This document shows, one piece after another, positions 54,661-62,262 of a stretch of DNA of 64,000 nucleotides; position 1 is the first letter of the stretch, and each line of letters opens with the position of its first letter. The notes under the pieces were generated by a model, which made no database searches, had not been told where the DNA came from, and was given only the letters and a program-made list of their open reading frames with translations. Origin of the DNA: JAGQRJ01 sp041402045 (lineage in GTDB: Bacteria > Planctomycetota > J058); NCBI GenBank assembly GCA_041402045.1, contig JAWKSZ010000002.1, positions 62,001 to 126,000 of the forward strand. The letters are read 5' to 3'. Position numbers and translations under genes: made by a program.

Positions 54661-55728
54661 GTGAGCGAAGAAGCAACCGAAGACAAGAAGGGCGTCCTCT
54701 ACATCGGCATCGACCTGGGGACCTCCCGGACGTCGGTCGCCGCGTCCAACGGCGTACGGGAGACCGTGTGGAGCTACGTCGGTTACCCCAAGGACGTGGT
54801 CTCGCGCAAGCTGTTGAAGAAGGACCGCCTCTACGGCAAGGAAGCCGTGCAGAAGCGCCTCTCGCTGGACCTCTACCGCCCCTTCGAGAAGGGCGTGATC
54901 AAGTTCACCCCGTCCGAGGAGGCCGGGATGAGCAAGGAGCAGCACGACCGGCACATGAAGGCCGCAAAGGACCTCGTGCAGCACGCGCTGTCCCTGGCCA
55001 AGCCCCGCAAGGACGAGCTGCTCTACGGTGTCATCGGCGCGCCCGCCCAGGCCTCGTTCCAGAACAAGACGCACATCCTCGAGGCGGCGAAGAACACCCT
55101 CGACGCGGTCATGATCTGCAGCGAGCCCTTCGCGGTGGCCTATGGCCTGGAGATGCTCGACGACACCCTGGTGATCGACATCGGCGCGGGCACCGTCGAC
55201 CTCTGCCGGATGCACGGCACCATGCCCAGCCAGGAGGATCAGATCACCCTGACCTCCGCCGGCGACTGGCTCGACCAGCAGATCTTCGCGCTGCTCAAGA
55301 AGAAGGTCCCCGACGCCGACTTCTCGATCCACCTGATCAAGGACCTCAAGGAGAAGTACGCCTTCGTGACCGACGCCTCGGAGCCCGTGCGCGCCGAGCT
55401 GATCGTCAACGGTAAGCCCACCGTGTTCGACGTGACCGACGAGATGCGCAAGGGCTGCCGGATGATCGTGCCGCCGATGGTCCAGGCGATCCACAAGCTG
55501 ATCTCGACCTTCGACCCCGACTTCCAGGAGAAGCTGCGCAACAACGTGCTCCTGGGCGGCGGCGGCTCGCAGATCATCGGCCTCGACCGCGTGCTCGAGG
55601 AGACGATGACCGAGATGCTCGGCAGCGGGAAGGTGACCCACGTCGAAGAGCCGACCTACGCGGGCTGCAACGGCGCGCTGAAGATGGCCCACGACATGCC
55701 CGAAGAGTACTGGAAGAAGCTGAGCTGA
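54661..55728 (+). CDS. mamK: MamK-family actin-like ATPase
   Basis: 355 residues, the size of MamK, the actin homologue that lines up magnetosomes. Phosphate-1 motif GIDLGTSRTSVAAS (G16-S28), then VGYPKDVVSRKLL, RPFEKGVIKF, IGAPAQASFQNK, SEPFAVAYGLEML, phosphate-2 VIDIGAGTVDL (V171-L181), EDQITLTSAGDWLD, GKPTVFDVT, and adenosine motif LLGGGGSQIIGL (from 297), with EEYWKKLS at the end. From memory these blocks follow MamK much more closely than MreB, ParM or DnaK. No mamAB, mamE or mms gene is in the window. Neighbours are two coiled-coil paralogues upstream and a palindromic array downstream. GTG 54661 has AAAGGA nine bases upstream. Confidence 0.88.
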   Translation: MSEEATEDKKGVLYIGIDLGTSRTSVAASNGVRETVWSYVGYPKDVVSRKLLKKDRLYGKEAVQKRLSLDLYRPFEKGVIKFTPSEEAGMSKEQHDRHMKAAKDLVQHALSLAKPRKDELLYGVIGAPAQASFQNKTHILEAAKNTLDAVMICSEPFAVAYGLEMLDDTLVIDIGAGTVDLCRMHGTMPSQEDQITLTSAGDWLDQQIFALLKKKVPDADFSIHLIKDLKEKYAFVTDASEPVRAELIVNGKPTVFDVTDEMRKGCRMIVPPMVQAIHKLISTFDPDFQEKLRNNVLLGGGGSQIIGLDRVLEETMTEMLGSGKVTHVEEPTYAGCNGALKMAHDMPEEYWKKLS

Positions 55729-55732
55729 TTTC

Positions 55733-55755
55733 AGGGGGTCTGTCCCAGACCCCCT
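55733..55755 (+). terminator. Terminator after the MamK-like gene
   Basis: A perfect 10-bp inverted repeat, AGGGGGTCTG / CAGACCCCCT with a three-base loop, four bases after the stop codon. Confidence 0.7.
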
Positions 55756-55756
55756 C

Positions 55757-55781
55757 GCCCTCGGGGCGAAGCCCCGAGGGC
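55757..55781. terminator. Second hairpin next to the terminator
   Basis: GCCCTCGGGGC / GCCCCGAGGGC with loop GAA, directly following the previous hairpin and preceding the tandem array. Confidence 0.45.
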
Positions 55782-55799
55782 TCACCCCCAGGGGCTCGC

Positions 55800-56445
55800 C
55801 GGCTTCGCGGCCGGCTGCGCGCTCGCGGCTGACGCCGCTCGCCGGCCGCCCCTCACGACCCGTCAGGTGGGCCCCCGCAGCTGCGGGGGCCTTCCTCGTT
55901 CTGGCTGCGCGCTCGCGGCTGACGTCGCTCGCCCGGCCGCCCCTTACGACTCGCCAGGTGGGCCCCTGCAGCACGGGGCCTTCCTCGTTCCGGGCTGCGC
56001 GCTCGCGGCTGACACCGCTCGCCCGGCCGCCCCTCACGACTCGCCAGGTGGGCCCCCGCAGCTGCGGGGGCCTTCCTCGTTCCGCTGCGCGCTCGCGGCT
56101 GACGTCGCTCGCCGGCCGCTCGACCCTGGCCCCCGCAGCTGTGGGGCCTTCCTCGTTCCGGCTGCGCGCTCGCGGCTGACGCCGCTCGCCGGCCGCTCGA
56201 CCCGGCCCCCGCAGCTGTGGGGCCTTCCTCGTTCCGGCTGCGCGCTCGCGGCTGACACCGCTCGCCGGCCGCTTCGACCCGGGCCCCCGCAGCTGCAGGG
56301 CCTTCCCCGTTCCGACTGCGCGCTCGCGGCTGACGTCGCTCGCCCGGCCGCCCCTCACGACCCGGGCCCCGCAGCTGCGGGGCCTTCCTCGTTCCGGCTG
56401 CGCGCCCGCGGCTGACACCGCTCGCCGGCCGCTCGACCCGGGCCC
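55800..56445. repeat. Tandem array of about nine units carrying a GC palindrome
   Basis: The block TGCGCGCTCGCGGCTGAC recurs at 55816, 55906, 55996, 56086, 56163, 56239, 56317 and 56399 (the last copy diverged). Units are therefore 90, 90, 90, 77, 76, 78 and 82 bases; short units lack a middle piece containing CCCCTCACGACTCGCCAGG. Each unit ends with a palindrome of the type GCCCCCGCAGCTGCGGGGGC followed by CTTCCTCGTTC, which resembles a terminator. The sequence between units is not unique, so this is not a CRISPR. Open frames across it on both strands change frame between units and are not believable genes. The function is unknown. Confidence 0.85.
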
Positions 56446-56508
56446 TGCACCGTCGCTGGGTGCTCGCGGGTGGCTCCTGGGCCTCCCCCACCATCCTGCT
56501 CGAGGCGG

Positions 56509-56775
56509 CTACTCCGCTGCGGACGCTCGGCGTGCGTGGGCGCGGTGGATCCCGAGGCCGCCCAGGGCGGCGAGGATCAGCAGCGCGTTCGTGGCCACGA
56601 ACACGGGGTCGCCGACCCCCAGGCTGTAGACCAGGAACCCGCTCGAGGCGCAGAGCTGGCCCACGTAGAGCCAGCGCGAGACCCCGCCGTTGGTCCCGGC
56701 GTCGTGGTGCCGCTTGATCTGATACACGAGGGTGGCGAGCAACAAGACCGAGCTCGCCCAACCAACCCACTCCAC
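56509..56775 (-). CDS. Small PQ-loop / SemiSWEET-like membrane protein
   Basis: 88 residues with three hydrophobic helices (WASSVLLLATLVYQIKRHH, LYVGQLCASSGFLVYSLG, VFVATNALLILAALGGLG), the arrangement of a SemiSWEET or lipid-A-disaccharide synthase N-terminal-like unit. GTG 56775. The family transports sugars or is linked to lipid A processing; the neighbouring polysaccharide genes fit either. Unusual composition is not seen. Confidence 0.7.
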   Translation of the reverse strand: MEWVGWASSVLLLATLVYQIKRHHDAGTNGGVSRWLYVGQLCASSGFLVYSLGVGDPVFVATNALLILAALGGLGIHRAHARRASAAE

Positions 56776-56890
56776 GCGTCGCCTCTGTGGCTCCAGGCTA
56801 CGCGGGTCCGGGGTGGATGCACGGCTCCGGAACGAGGCACGCCGCGCTGGGAGCGCGGCGTGTGCGAAGACGTTGGTCGGTTCGAGCGGC

Positions 56891-57544
56891 TTAGTAGGCG
56901 CCGCGACCCAGGAGGACGGCGGGCACGGTCTGGAACAGCAGCTTCACGTCGCCCCACAGGGTGCGGGTGCGGGCGTAGTCGATGTCCAGGTTGACCTGCT
57001 CCTCGAAGGGGATCAGCGAGCGACCGGTGACCTGCCAGGTGCAGGTCAGGCCTTGCTCCACCGTCAGGCGCTGGGCTCGGGGGGTACTCCGCCACCTCCT
57101 CGGGGAGGGCGGGGGCGGGGCCGACCAGCGACATGTCGCCGATCAGGACGTTGATGAACTGCGGCATCTCGTCGATCGAGAAGCGACGGATCACGCGACC
57201 GATCCGGGTGATCCGGGGTCGTGGGTCATCTTGAAGCGCACCGACTCGTCCTCAGCGGCTTGCTTCAGCGCGGCGCGACGCGCCTCGGCGTCCACGCACA
57301 TGCTGCGGAACTTGTAGAACTTGAACTCGCGCCCGCCCTTGCCCACGCGCTTCTGAGAGAAGAACACGGGGCCGCCGTCCTCGAGCTTGATGAGGAGCGC
57401 CACCACGGTGAACACGGGCGCCAGGAACAGGAGCGCGAACGCAGCTCCCGTGAAGTCCATGACGCGCTTGGCCACCCGATACGCGCGCCGACCCTGAGTC
57501 GCGTTCGAATCCGAAGTCGCCGTAGCCATGGTTACTGTCGTCAT
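56891..57544 (-). CDS. Undecaprenyl-phosphate sugar phosphotransferase (bacterial sugar transferase), two frame changes
   Basis: Transfers a sugar-1-phosphate to undecaprenyl phosphate to start exopolysaccharide or O-antigen synthesis. One membrane helix (VMDFTGAAFALLFLAPVFTVVALLIKL), then GGPVFFSQKRVGKGGREFKFYKFRSM, IRRFSIDEMPQFINVLIGDMSLVGP and CTWQVTGRSLIPFEEQVNLD. The protein changes frame near 57208, where a missing C in GACCCCGG breaks DPRITRIGR, and near 57090, where an extra C in a six-C run breaks EYPRAQRLTVEQG. Corrected, it is about 218 residues ending at TAA 56891-56893. It lacks the large N-terminal membrane region of WbaP-type enzymes, as small PglC-like forms do. Confidence 0.82.
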
Positions 57545-57870
57545 TTCCGTCCTGCCTCGCATCGTCCTGCCAACCACCGTTAACGATGCAACTGTCAGAC
57601 CGACGTAAGCGCCCATCTTCCAGTGGAGAGCGAGGTCATATGTGGTTCAAACGGTTCGTCCGACGCGCAAGTGAATCGTATCGGCTGCGAAGCCCGTTCT
57701 CATGTGACCTGTGGAGACTCCCGTGTTCCTGCTCTCACGTCGGCGTATTGCAAGAGCCGTTCCACTTGAAAAGATCAGCTTTAGTGCTGTCTTGGTAGAG
57801 AGCAACGTCCAACCGCGACGCAACGCGGCACAAGCAGCTCGACAATAAACGGAATCTGGAAAGGGGCGAT
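57545..57870. other. Intergenic region between divergent polysaccharide genes
   Basis: 326 bases, visibly less GC-rich than the surroundings, between the sugar transferase and the WecG-type gene. Regulation of both probably lies here, but I see no convincing -35/-10 pair, operator repeat or riboswitch. Confidence 0.5.
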
Positions 57871-58707
57871 GTGAATGACAATCACGGTTTACGGTCGGCG
57901 GCTTGCCGTAGCATGGCCTCCGTGACGAACCGAATCGAACTCCTGGGGGTGCCCATCGACAACGTCTCGATGGCCGAGGCCATCGACCGGATCGTGCAGC
58001 TCGCCCGCACGCGACGCGGCGCCTACGTCGTCACCCCGAACGTCGACCACCTCGTCAAGCTCCAGCACCACCAGGCCTTTCGGGAGGTCTACGATCAGGC
58101 GGACCTCATCCTCGCGGACGGCATGCCGCTGATCTGGGCCAGTCGCCTGGTGGGGACCCCGCTGGTCGAGAAGGTCTCGGGCTCGGACCTGTTCGTGCTC
58201 TTCGCCGAGCGCGCGGCGCGCGAGGGCCTGCGCCTGTTCTTCCTCGGCGGGCGCGAAGGCGCCGCCGAGGGCGCGGCAGAGGTGCTGCGGCGGCGCTTCC
58301 CTGGCCTCGAGGTGGTCGGCACCTATTGCCCCTACTTCGGCTTCCAGGACGACCCCGAAGAGAACGCGCGGATCGCAGCCACGGTCCGAGCCGCGGACCC
58401 CCACGTGCTCTTCGTCGGGCTCGGCGCGCCGAAGCAGGAGCTCTGGATCCAGGCGCAGCGCGAGGCCCTCGGAGTCCCGGTCTGCATCGGCGTGGGCGTG
58501 TCCTTCGAGTTCGTGGCCGGGATGGTCAAGCGCGCTCCTAAGCCAATGCAGAAGTTGGGCTTGGAATGGGGCTGGAGGCTCGCCATGGAACCTCGGCGGC
58601 TGTGGCGGCGCTACCTGGTGGAGGACCGGGAGTTCTTCGGGCTCCTGTGGAAGCAGATCCTCCACGCGAGACGCGAGCGTCGTCGTGCCCGTCGGCAGCG
58701 CGCTTGA
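57871..58707 (+). CDS. WecG/TagA/CpsF family glycosyltransferase
   Basis: 278 residues. IELLGVPIDNVSMAEAIDRIV, VTPNVDHLVKLQHH, LILADGMPLIWASRLVG, LRLFFLGGREG and LFVGLGAPKQELWIQ with GVGVSFEFVAG are the family signatures, including the TPN and DG motifs. It adds a ManNAc-type sugar to a lipid-linked acceptor in polysaccharide synthesis. GTG 57871 has GAAAGGGG four bases away. ATG 57913 and GTG 57922 are in the same frame, and a 16-codon frame at 57875-57925 ends with TGA overlapping GTG 57922, so the true start is uncertain. Confidence 0.85.
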   Translation: MNDNHGLRSAACRSMASVTNRIELLGVPIDNVSMAEAIDRIVQLARTRRGAYVVTPNVDHLVKLQHHQAFREVYDQADLILADGMPLIWASRLVGTPLVEKVSGSDLFVLFAERAAREGLRLFFLGGREGAAEGAAEVLRRRFPGLEVVGTYCPYFGFQDDPEENARIAATVRAADPHVLFVGLGAPKQELWIQAQREALGVPVCIGVGVSFEFVAGMVKRAPKPMQKLGLEWGWRLAMEPRRLWRRYLVEDREFFGLLWKQILHARRERRRARRQRA

Positions 58708-59096
58708 CAGCTCATTTACAAGCTCTCAACAGGTACAACCCATGGAGTTCCAGTGAGGACTCCGACGAACATGGAGTTAGGGCGAGGGTCGCGAACGCTC
58801 CACAACTCCACACTCTCCACGCGCTCATAAGGTCTTTGGTTGGGGAGAATCCCGGCGGGTTCCTCGCGCGCATTTCCCCTAGGGCCTCTAGGGATTATGG
58901 ACCGGATGGGCCTCTCGGTTCCGCAACTCCAGCGGGTCCAAGCGAACGATGGATGTGGGGCGATCCTCGCCGCGTGGCACGGGGCGCGCTGGGACAGGCT
59001 CGACCCGTGGGCATGAAACGCCTTACAGCCGGCTACGGGCCTGGCCTTCGGCCGATCTTTGTCGAAGATTAAACTTCGCCCCTCGCAGGGGGTGCG
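58708..59096. other. Intergenic region upstream of dnaA, candidate origin-related region
   Basis: 389 bases without a believable gene. It has two copies of CATGGAGTT (near 58741 and 58770), three CTCCAC repeats at about 10-base spacing (near 58798-58822), a locally AT-rich patch around 58895, and TAAACT at 59070-59075, which could be the -10 box of dnaA. No perfect DnaA box was found on either strand here. The assignment to an origin is weak. Confidence 0.35.
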
Positions 59097-60479
59097 GTGG
59101 ACAGAAAGCAGGTCTGGCGATCGGTCTGCTCTCGGCTCGTGGACGAGCTGGGGTTGGCTCGCACCCAAGGCTGGCTCGAGCACGTGCGCTTGCGCAACCT
59201 CACTCCCGAGGCGGCGACCCTCGAGGCGCAGAGCGCGGCGCTGCGGGACGCGGCGCGGGCTCAGGAGCGCGAGGTGCTCCAGGCGCTGGCGAGCGAGGGA
59301 TGGCCGGTCGCTCGGCTGCGCTGGACCGTGCGCAAGCGGGCCCGCGCAGCGAACCCGAGCGGCATGCGTCGGCTGCACCTCCAGGGGGAACGCCTCAACC
59401 CGGCGGTGCGCCTGCGGGACTTCCTGACCGGACCCAGCAACGACGCGGCCCTGCGCCTGGCCAAGTCCTGCGTCGAGCAGCCTGGTCTGTGGAGCCCGGT
59501 CGCCTTCTACGGGGGCTCGGGCAACGGCAAGAGCCACCTGCTCCACGCGATCGGCAACGGCTACCGGCGGCGCTACCCAGGTCGGCGGGTGGTGCTCTCC
59601 TCGGGCGAGCGCTTCGTGCGGCACTTCGTGCATAGCACCCGGGGGCGGCCGGGGGGCGGCGCGGCATTCCGCGAGTTCTACCGCGGCTCGGACCTGTTGA
59701 TCCTCGACGACGTGCAGGACGTGGCCGGGCGCCCCGGGAGCGAGCAAGAGCTCGTGTTCACCCTCGACTCGCTCCAGCGGCGGGGGGCGCAGGTGATCGT
59801 GGCCTGCTCGGAGTCGCCCAAGCAGTTGGGGCTGCAGGAAGCCCTCGCCGGGCGCCTGCTCGGCGGCATGTCGCTCAAGGTCGAGAGCCCGAACCGCACC
59901 ACCTGCCTCGAGGTGCTCCGCGCCCGCCAGGCGACCCGCCGCTTGAGCCTCTCGGGCGAGGTGCAGGAGCTGCTCATGGACGCGTGCAGCGCGAGCATGC
60001 GGGACCTGCTGTGTTCGGTGAACCGGCTCGAGGCCTACCAGCGTCACGTCGAGCGCGAGCTCGACCTCAGCACGGCGCGCCACGTGCTCCAGGATCTGCT
60101 GCGCCGGCAGAGCGAGCCCGCGACCCTCGAGGGCCTCGCCGGGTTCGTGGCGGACCAAACCGGCGCGTCGCTGAGCCTCCAGTGCGGGCGGAGCCGCAAG
60201 CCCGACGCCGTCCGCGCCCGCCAGCTCTCCATGGCCTTGGCCCGGCACCTGACCGGGTTGACCCTGCGTGAGGTCGGCGAGTTCTTCGGTCGGCGCTCCT
60301 GCGCGGCGGTGCACCTCGCTCAGCAGCGGGTGAGGGAGCAGCGGGGGCGCGACGGGCGCCTCCAGGAGCTCTGGGAGGGGGCCTGCGCCCGATTTACCCG
60401 CGCTGAGACCCACGCGGGGAAAGACACCCCGACCGTGCTCCAACGGCCGGGAAAGAAGAGCGTAAGCGCAGACATATGA
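59097..60479 (+). CDS. dnaA: Chromosomal replication initiator DnaA, divergent
   Basis: 460 residues, normal DnaA length. Domain I is short. The AAA+ domain has FYGGSGNGKSHLLHAIGN (Walker A, G139-S146), LLILDDVQD (Walker B, D204-D205), LVFTLDSLQRRG and ALAGRLLGG, placing it with DnaA rather than DnaC. The C-terminal DNA-binding domain reads REVGEFFGRRSCAAVHLAQQ, where most DnaA proteins have GxRDHTTV; the DNA-contacting Asp-His-Thr-Thr is thus replaced by Ser-Cys-Ala-Ala. It may be the DnaA of this lineage or a specialised paralogue. GTG 59097. A consensus DnaA box lies 56 bases past the stop. Confidence 0.85.
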   Translation: MDRKQVWRSVCSRLVDELGLARTQGWLEHVRLRNLTPEAATLEAQSAALRDAARAQEREVLQALASEGWPVARLRWTVRKRARAANPSGMRRLHLQGERLNPAVRLRDFLTGPSNDAALRLAKSCVEQPGLWSPVAFYGGSGNGKSHLLHAIGNGYRRRYPGRRVVLSSGERFVRHFVHSTRGRPGGGAAFREFYRGSDLLILDDVQDVAGRPGSEQELVFTLDSLQRRGAQVIVACSESPKQLGLQEALAGRLLGGMSLKVESPNRTTCLEVLRARQATRRLSLSGEVQELLMDACSASMRDLLCSVNRLEAYQRHVERELDLSTARHVLQDLLRRQSEPATLEGLAGFVADQTGASLSLQCGRSRKPDAVRARQLSMALARHLTGLTLREVGEFFGRRSCAAVHLAQQRVREQRGRDGRLQELWEGACARFTRAETHAGKDTPTVLQRPGKKSVSADI

Positions 60480-60534
60480 GTGCCTTGCGCGGCTCGACTG
60501 GGAATCCAGGGCGCTTCCCAGGACCTTAAGAGGA

Positions 60535-60543
60535 TGTGGATAA
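60535..60543 (-). promoter_or_regulatory. DnaA box
   Basis: TGTGGATAA on the plus strand is the exact complement of TTATCCACA, in an AT-richer stretch (CTTAAGAGGATGTGGATAACT) between dnaA and the next gene. Only this one perfect copy was found. Confidence 0.55.
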
Positions 60544-60637
60544 CTCAGCGGGGGGGCGTCGGTGGGGGGACGCTGCGCGGACGACGCGCTGCCCCAGGCG
60601 GGCGCGACCCCCGCTGGACGGCGCCCCCACGGACCAC

Positions 60638-60643
60638 TAGGGT
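60638..60643 (+). promoter_or_regulatory. -10-like box of the DUF1858-CNNM operon, leaderless start
   Basis: TAGGGT, six bases, GTG 60650. The six bases are GAGGGG, which could also serve as a ribosome site if transcription starts earlier. Confidence 0.35.
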
Positions 60644-60649
60644 GAGGGG

Positions 60650-60886
60650 GTGAAGATCGACCCCGAACGCGGTCCGGTCGGCCCCGAGACCCTGATCGCT
60701 GCGGTCATGCTCGGGCGCCCGGACGCCGAGCGCGTGCTCCACGAAGAGTTCGGGCTCCCCTGCTTTCGCTGCCCGGTGAGCTTCGTCGAGACCGTCGCCG
60801 AGGGCGCGCGCCTGCACGGGCTCGACCCTCAGGCCCTCGCCGAGCGGTTGAGCGCCTGCGCCGTCGACCACGAGGCGGTGGGTTGA
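60650..60886 (+). CDS. DUF1858 domain protein
   Basis: 78 residues, of the family linked to hybrid-cluster and redox proteins. LIAAVMLGRPDAERVLHEEFGLPCFRCPVSFVETVAEGARLHGLD holds the conserved CxxC pair (C-F-R-C). Overlaps the following gene's TTG start in TTGA. A redox role is probable from the family; details are unknown. Confidence 0.78.
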   Translation: MKIDPERGPVGPETLIAAVMLGRPDAERVLHEEFGLPCFRCPVSFVETVAEGARLHGLDPQALAERLSACAVDHEAVG

Positions 60887-62262
60887 GCGCGCAGGTCCTG
60901 ACCCTCCTTGGGTTGCTGCTCGGCTCCGCGTTCTTCTCCGCCAGCGAGACCTCGTTGTTCTCCCTGGAGCGGGCGGACCTGGACCGGCTGCGGCAGGAGA
61001 GCCCGCGCGGCGCGCGGAGCGTGGAGAGCCTGCTCGCCCAGCCTCGCTCGCTCCTGGTCGCGGTCCTGTTCGGAAACCTCCTGATCAACTTCCTGTTCGC
61101 CGCGATCACGTCGCGGATCTCGAGCCAGCTCGACGTGCGCGGGGCGGTGGTCTTCGGCGCGGTGGGCGCCGTGGCGCTGTTGCTCGTGGTCGGTGAGATC
61201 GTGCCCAAGGCCGTGGCGGTGAGCACCCCGCGTCGGGTCGCGCTCTTGACCGCGCCGGCGCTGCTCTTGTTCCACCGCGTGACCGCCTTCGTGGGCCTGA
61301 TCGGCGCGCTGGAGGGGGTGGTGAACTGGCTGCTCGACCGGGTCGAGCAGCGCTTGCCGCCGCCCGCGGGCCCGCTCTCCCAGCGCGAGCTGCGCACGTT
61401 CATCGAGCTCCAGCGCGAGGAGGGCTCCCTCGAGGACCTGGCCTCCGAGCTCCTGGCCGACGTGCTGGAGCTCGGCGGGCGTCGGGTGCACGAGGTCGTG
61501 ACCCCGCGCGTCGACCTCGTGGCCCTCGACCTCAACGCCGGGCGCGAGGCCTTCTTCGAGCTCGCCCGCAAGCACCGCTTGGGTCGCGTGCTGGTGCACG
61601 AGGGCGGCGGGCTGGACGCGGTCTCGGGCTACCTCAGCTTGCACGACGTGCTGCGCGACCCCGACGCCCCCCTCGCCCAGCTCCAGCGCCCGCTGTGGTT
61701 CGTGCCCCACACCAAGTCGCTCGAGTCCTTGCTGCGCGCCATGATCACGCGGCAGGAGCACCTGGCGCTGGTCGTCGGCGAGTACGGCGGGACCGTGGGG
61801 CTCGTGACCCTCGAGGACGTCGTCGAGGAGATCACGGGGGACATCGCCCGCCGCGACGCGGGGCCGCTCCTGGAGGAGCTGGAGGACGGCTGCTGGCGCA
61901 TGGCCGGGCGCTTCCCCCTGCGCGAGGCCGCCGAGCTGCTGGGGATCCCGGCGGAGGCGGGCTCCACCACCCTCAGCGGGTTCGTGGCCCACCGCCTGGG
62001 GCGGATCCCCGAGGTCGGCGACCTGCTCTGGTACAAGGGGATCCAGTTTCGGGTCGACGCCGTCGAGCGGCGGCGGGCGACTCAGGTCCGGGTGGCGCTC
62101 CCGATCCCCGGCGCCCGACCCCGGCCCCACGTCGGGGAGGACGACGACGCCGACGACGCCCTGACCCGCAGCGGCGCGCAGCGCGCCAAGGTCCGCCTGC
62201 GACTGTTCGCGGAGAGCAACCCCAACGCCGCCTCCGACGACGGCCTGGACGGGTTCGCGTGA
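60883..62262 (+). CDS. CNNM/CBS/CorC-type membrane protein (hemolysin family) 1
   Basis: 459 residues: CNNM membrane domain beginning FFSASETSLFSLERADLDRL with the typical SASET motif, GEIVPKAVAVSTPRR, then paired CBS domains (VTPRVDLVALDL; GEYGGTVGLVTLEDVVEEITGDI) and a CorC/HlyC domain (WRMAGRFPLREAAELLGIP). It is linked to Mg2+/Co2+ efflux or regulation. TTG 60883 overlaps the previous stop, and the C-terminus overlaps the next gene by four bases. Confidence 0.9.
   Translation: MSAQVLTLLGLLLGSAFFSASETSLFSLERADLDRLRQESPRGARSVESLLAQPRSLLVAVLFGNLLINFLFAAITSRISSQLDVRGAVVFGAVGAVALLLVVGEIVPKAVAVSTPRRVALLTAPALLLFHRVTAFVGLIGALEGVVNWLLDRVEQRLPPPAGPLSQRELRTFIELQREEGSLEDLASELLADVLELGGRRVHEVVTPRVDLVALDLNAGREAFFELARKHRLGRVLVHEGGGLDAVSGYLSLHDVLRDPDAPLAQLQRPLWFVPHTKSLESLLRAMITRQEHLALVVGEYGGTVGLVTLEDVVEEITGDIARRDAGPLLEELEDGCWRMAGRFPLREAAELLGIPAEAGSTTLSGFVAHRLGRIPEVGDLLWYKGIQFRVDAVERRRATQVRVALPIPGARPRPHVGEDDDADDALTRSGAQRAKVRLRLFAESNPNAASDDGLDGFA

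Noticed and set aside
52242..55728. Part of a magnetosome island
   Set aside because: Only a MamK-type gene is seen; no mamA, mamB, mamE, mamM, mamP or mms gene is within the window.
54592..56418. Long minus-strand reading frame through the MamK-like gene and the tandem array
   Set aside because: It is antisense to a conserved gene, and in the array the predicted protein is just the translated repeat. Unit lengths that are not multiples of three (77, 76, 82) show no selection for a frame.
55800..56445. CRISPR array
   Set aside because: The repeats are 77-90 bases with no unique spacers and no cas gene is present.
57586..57798. 70-codon frame in the AT-richer intergenic region
   Set aside because: No ribosome site, no hydrophobic or conserved pattern; it is likely chance.
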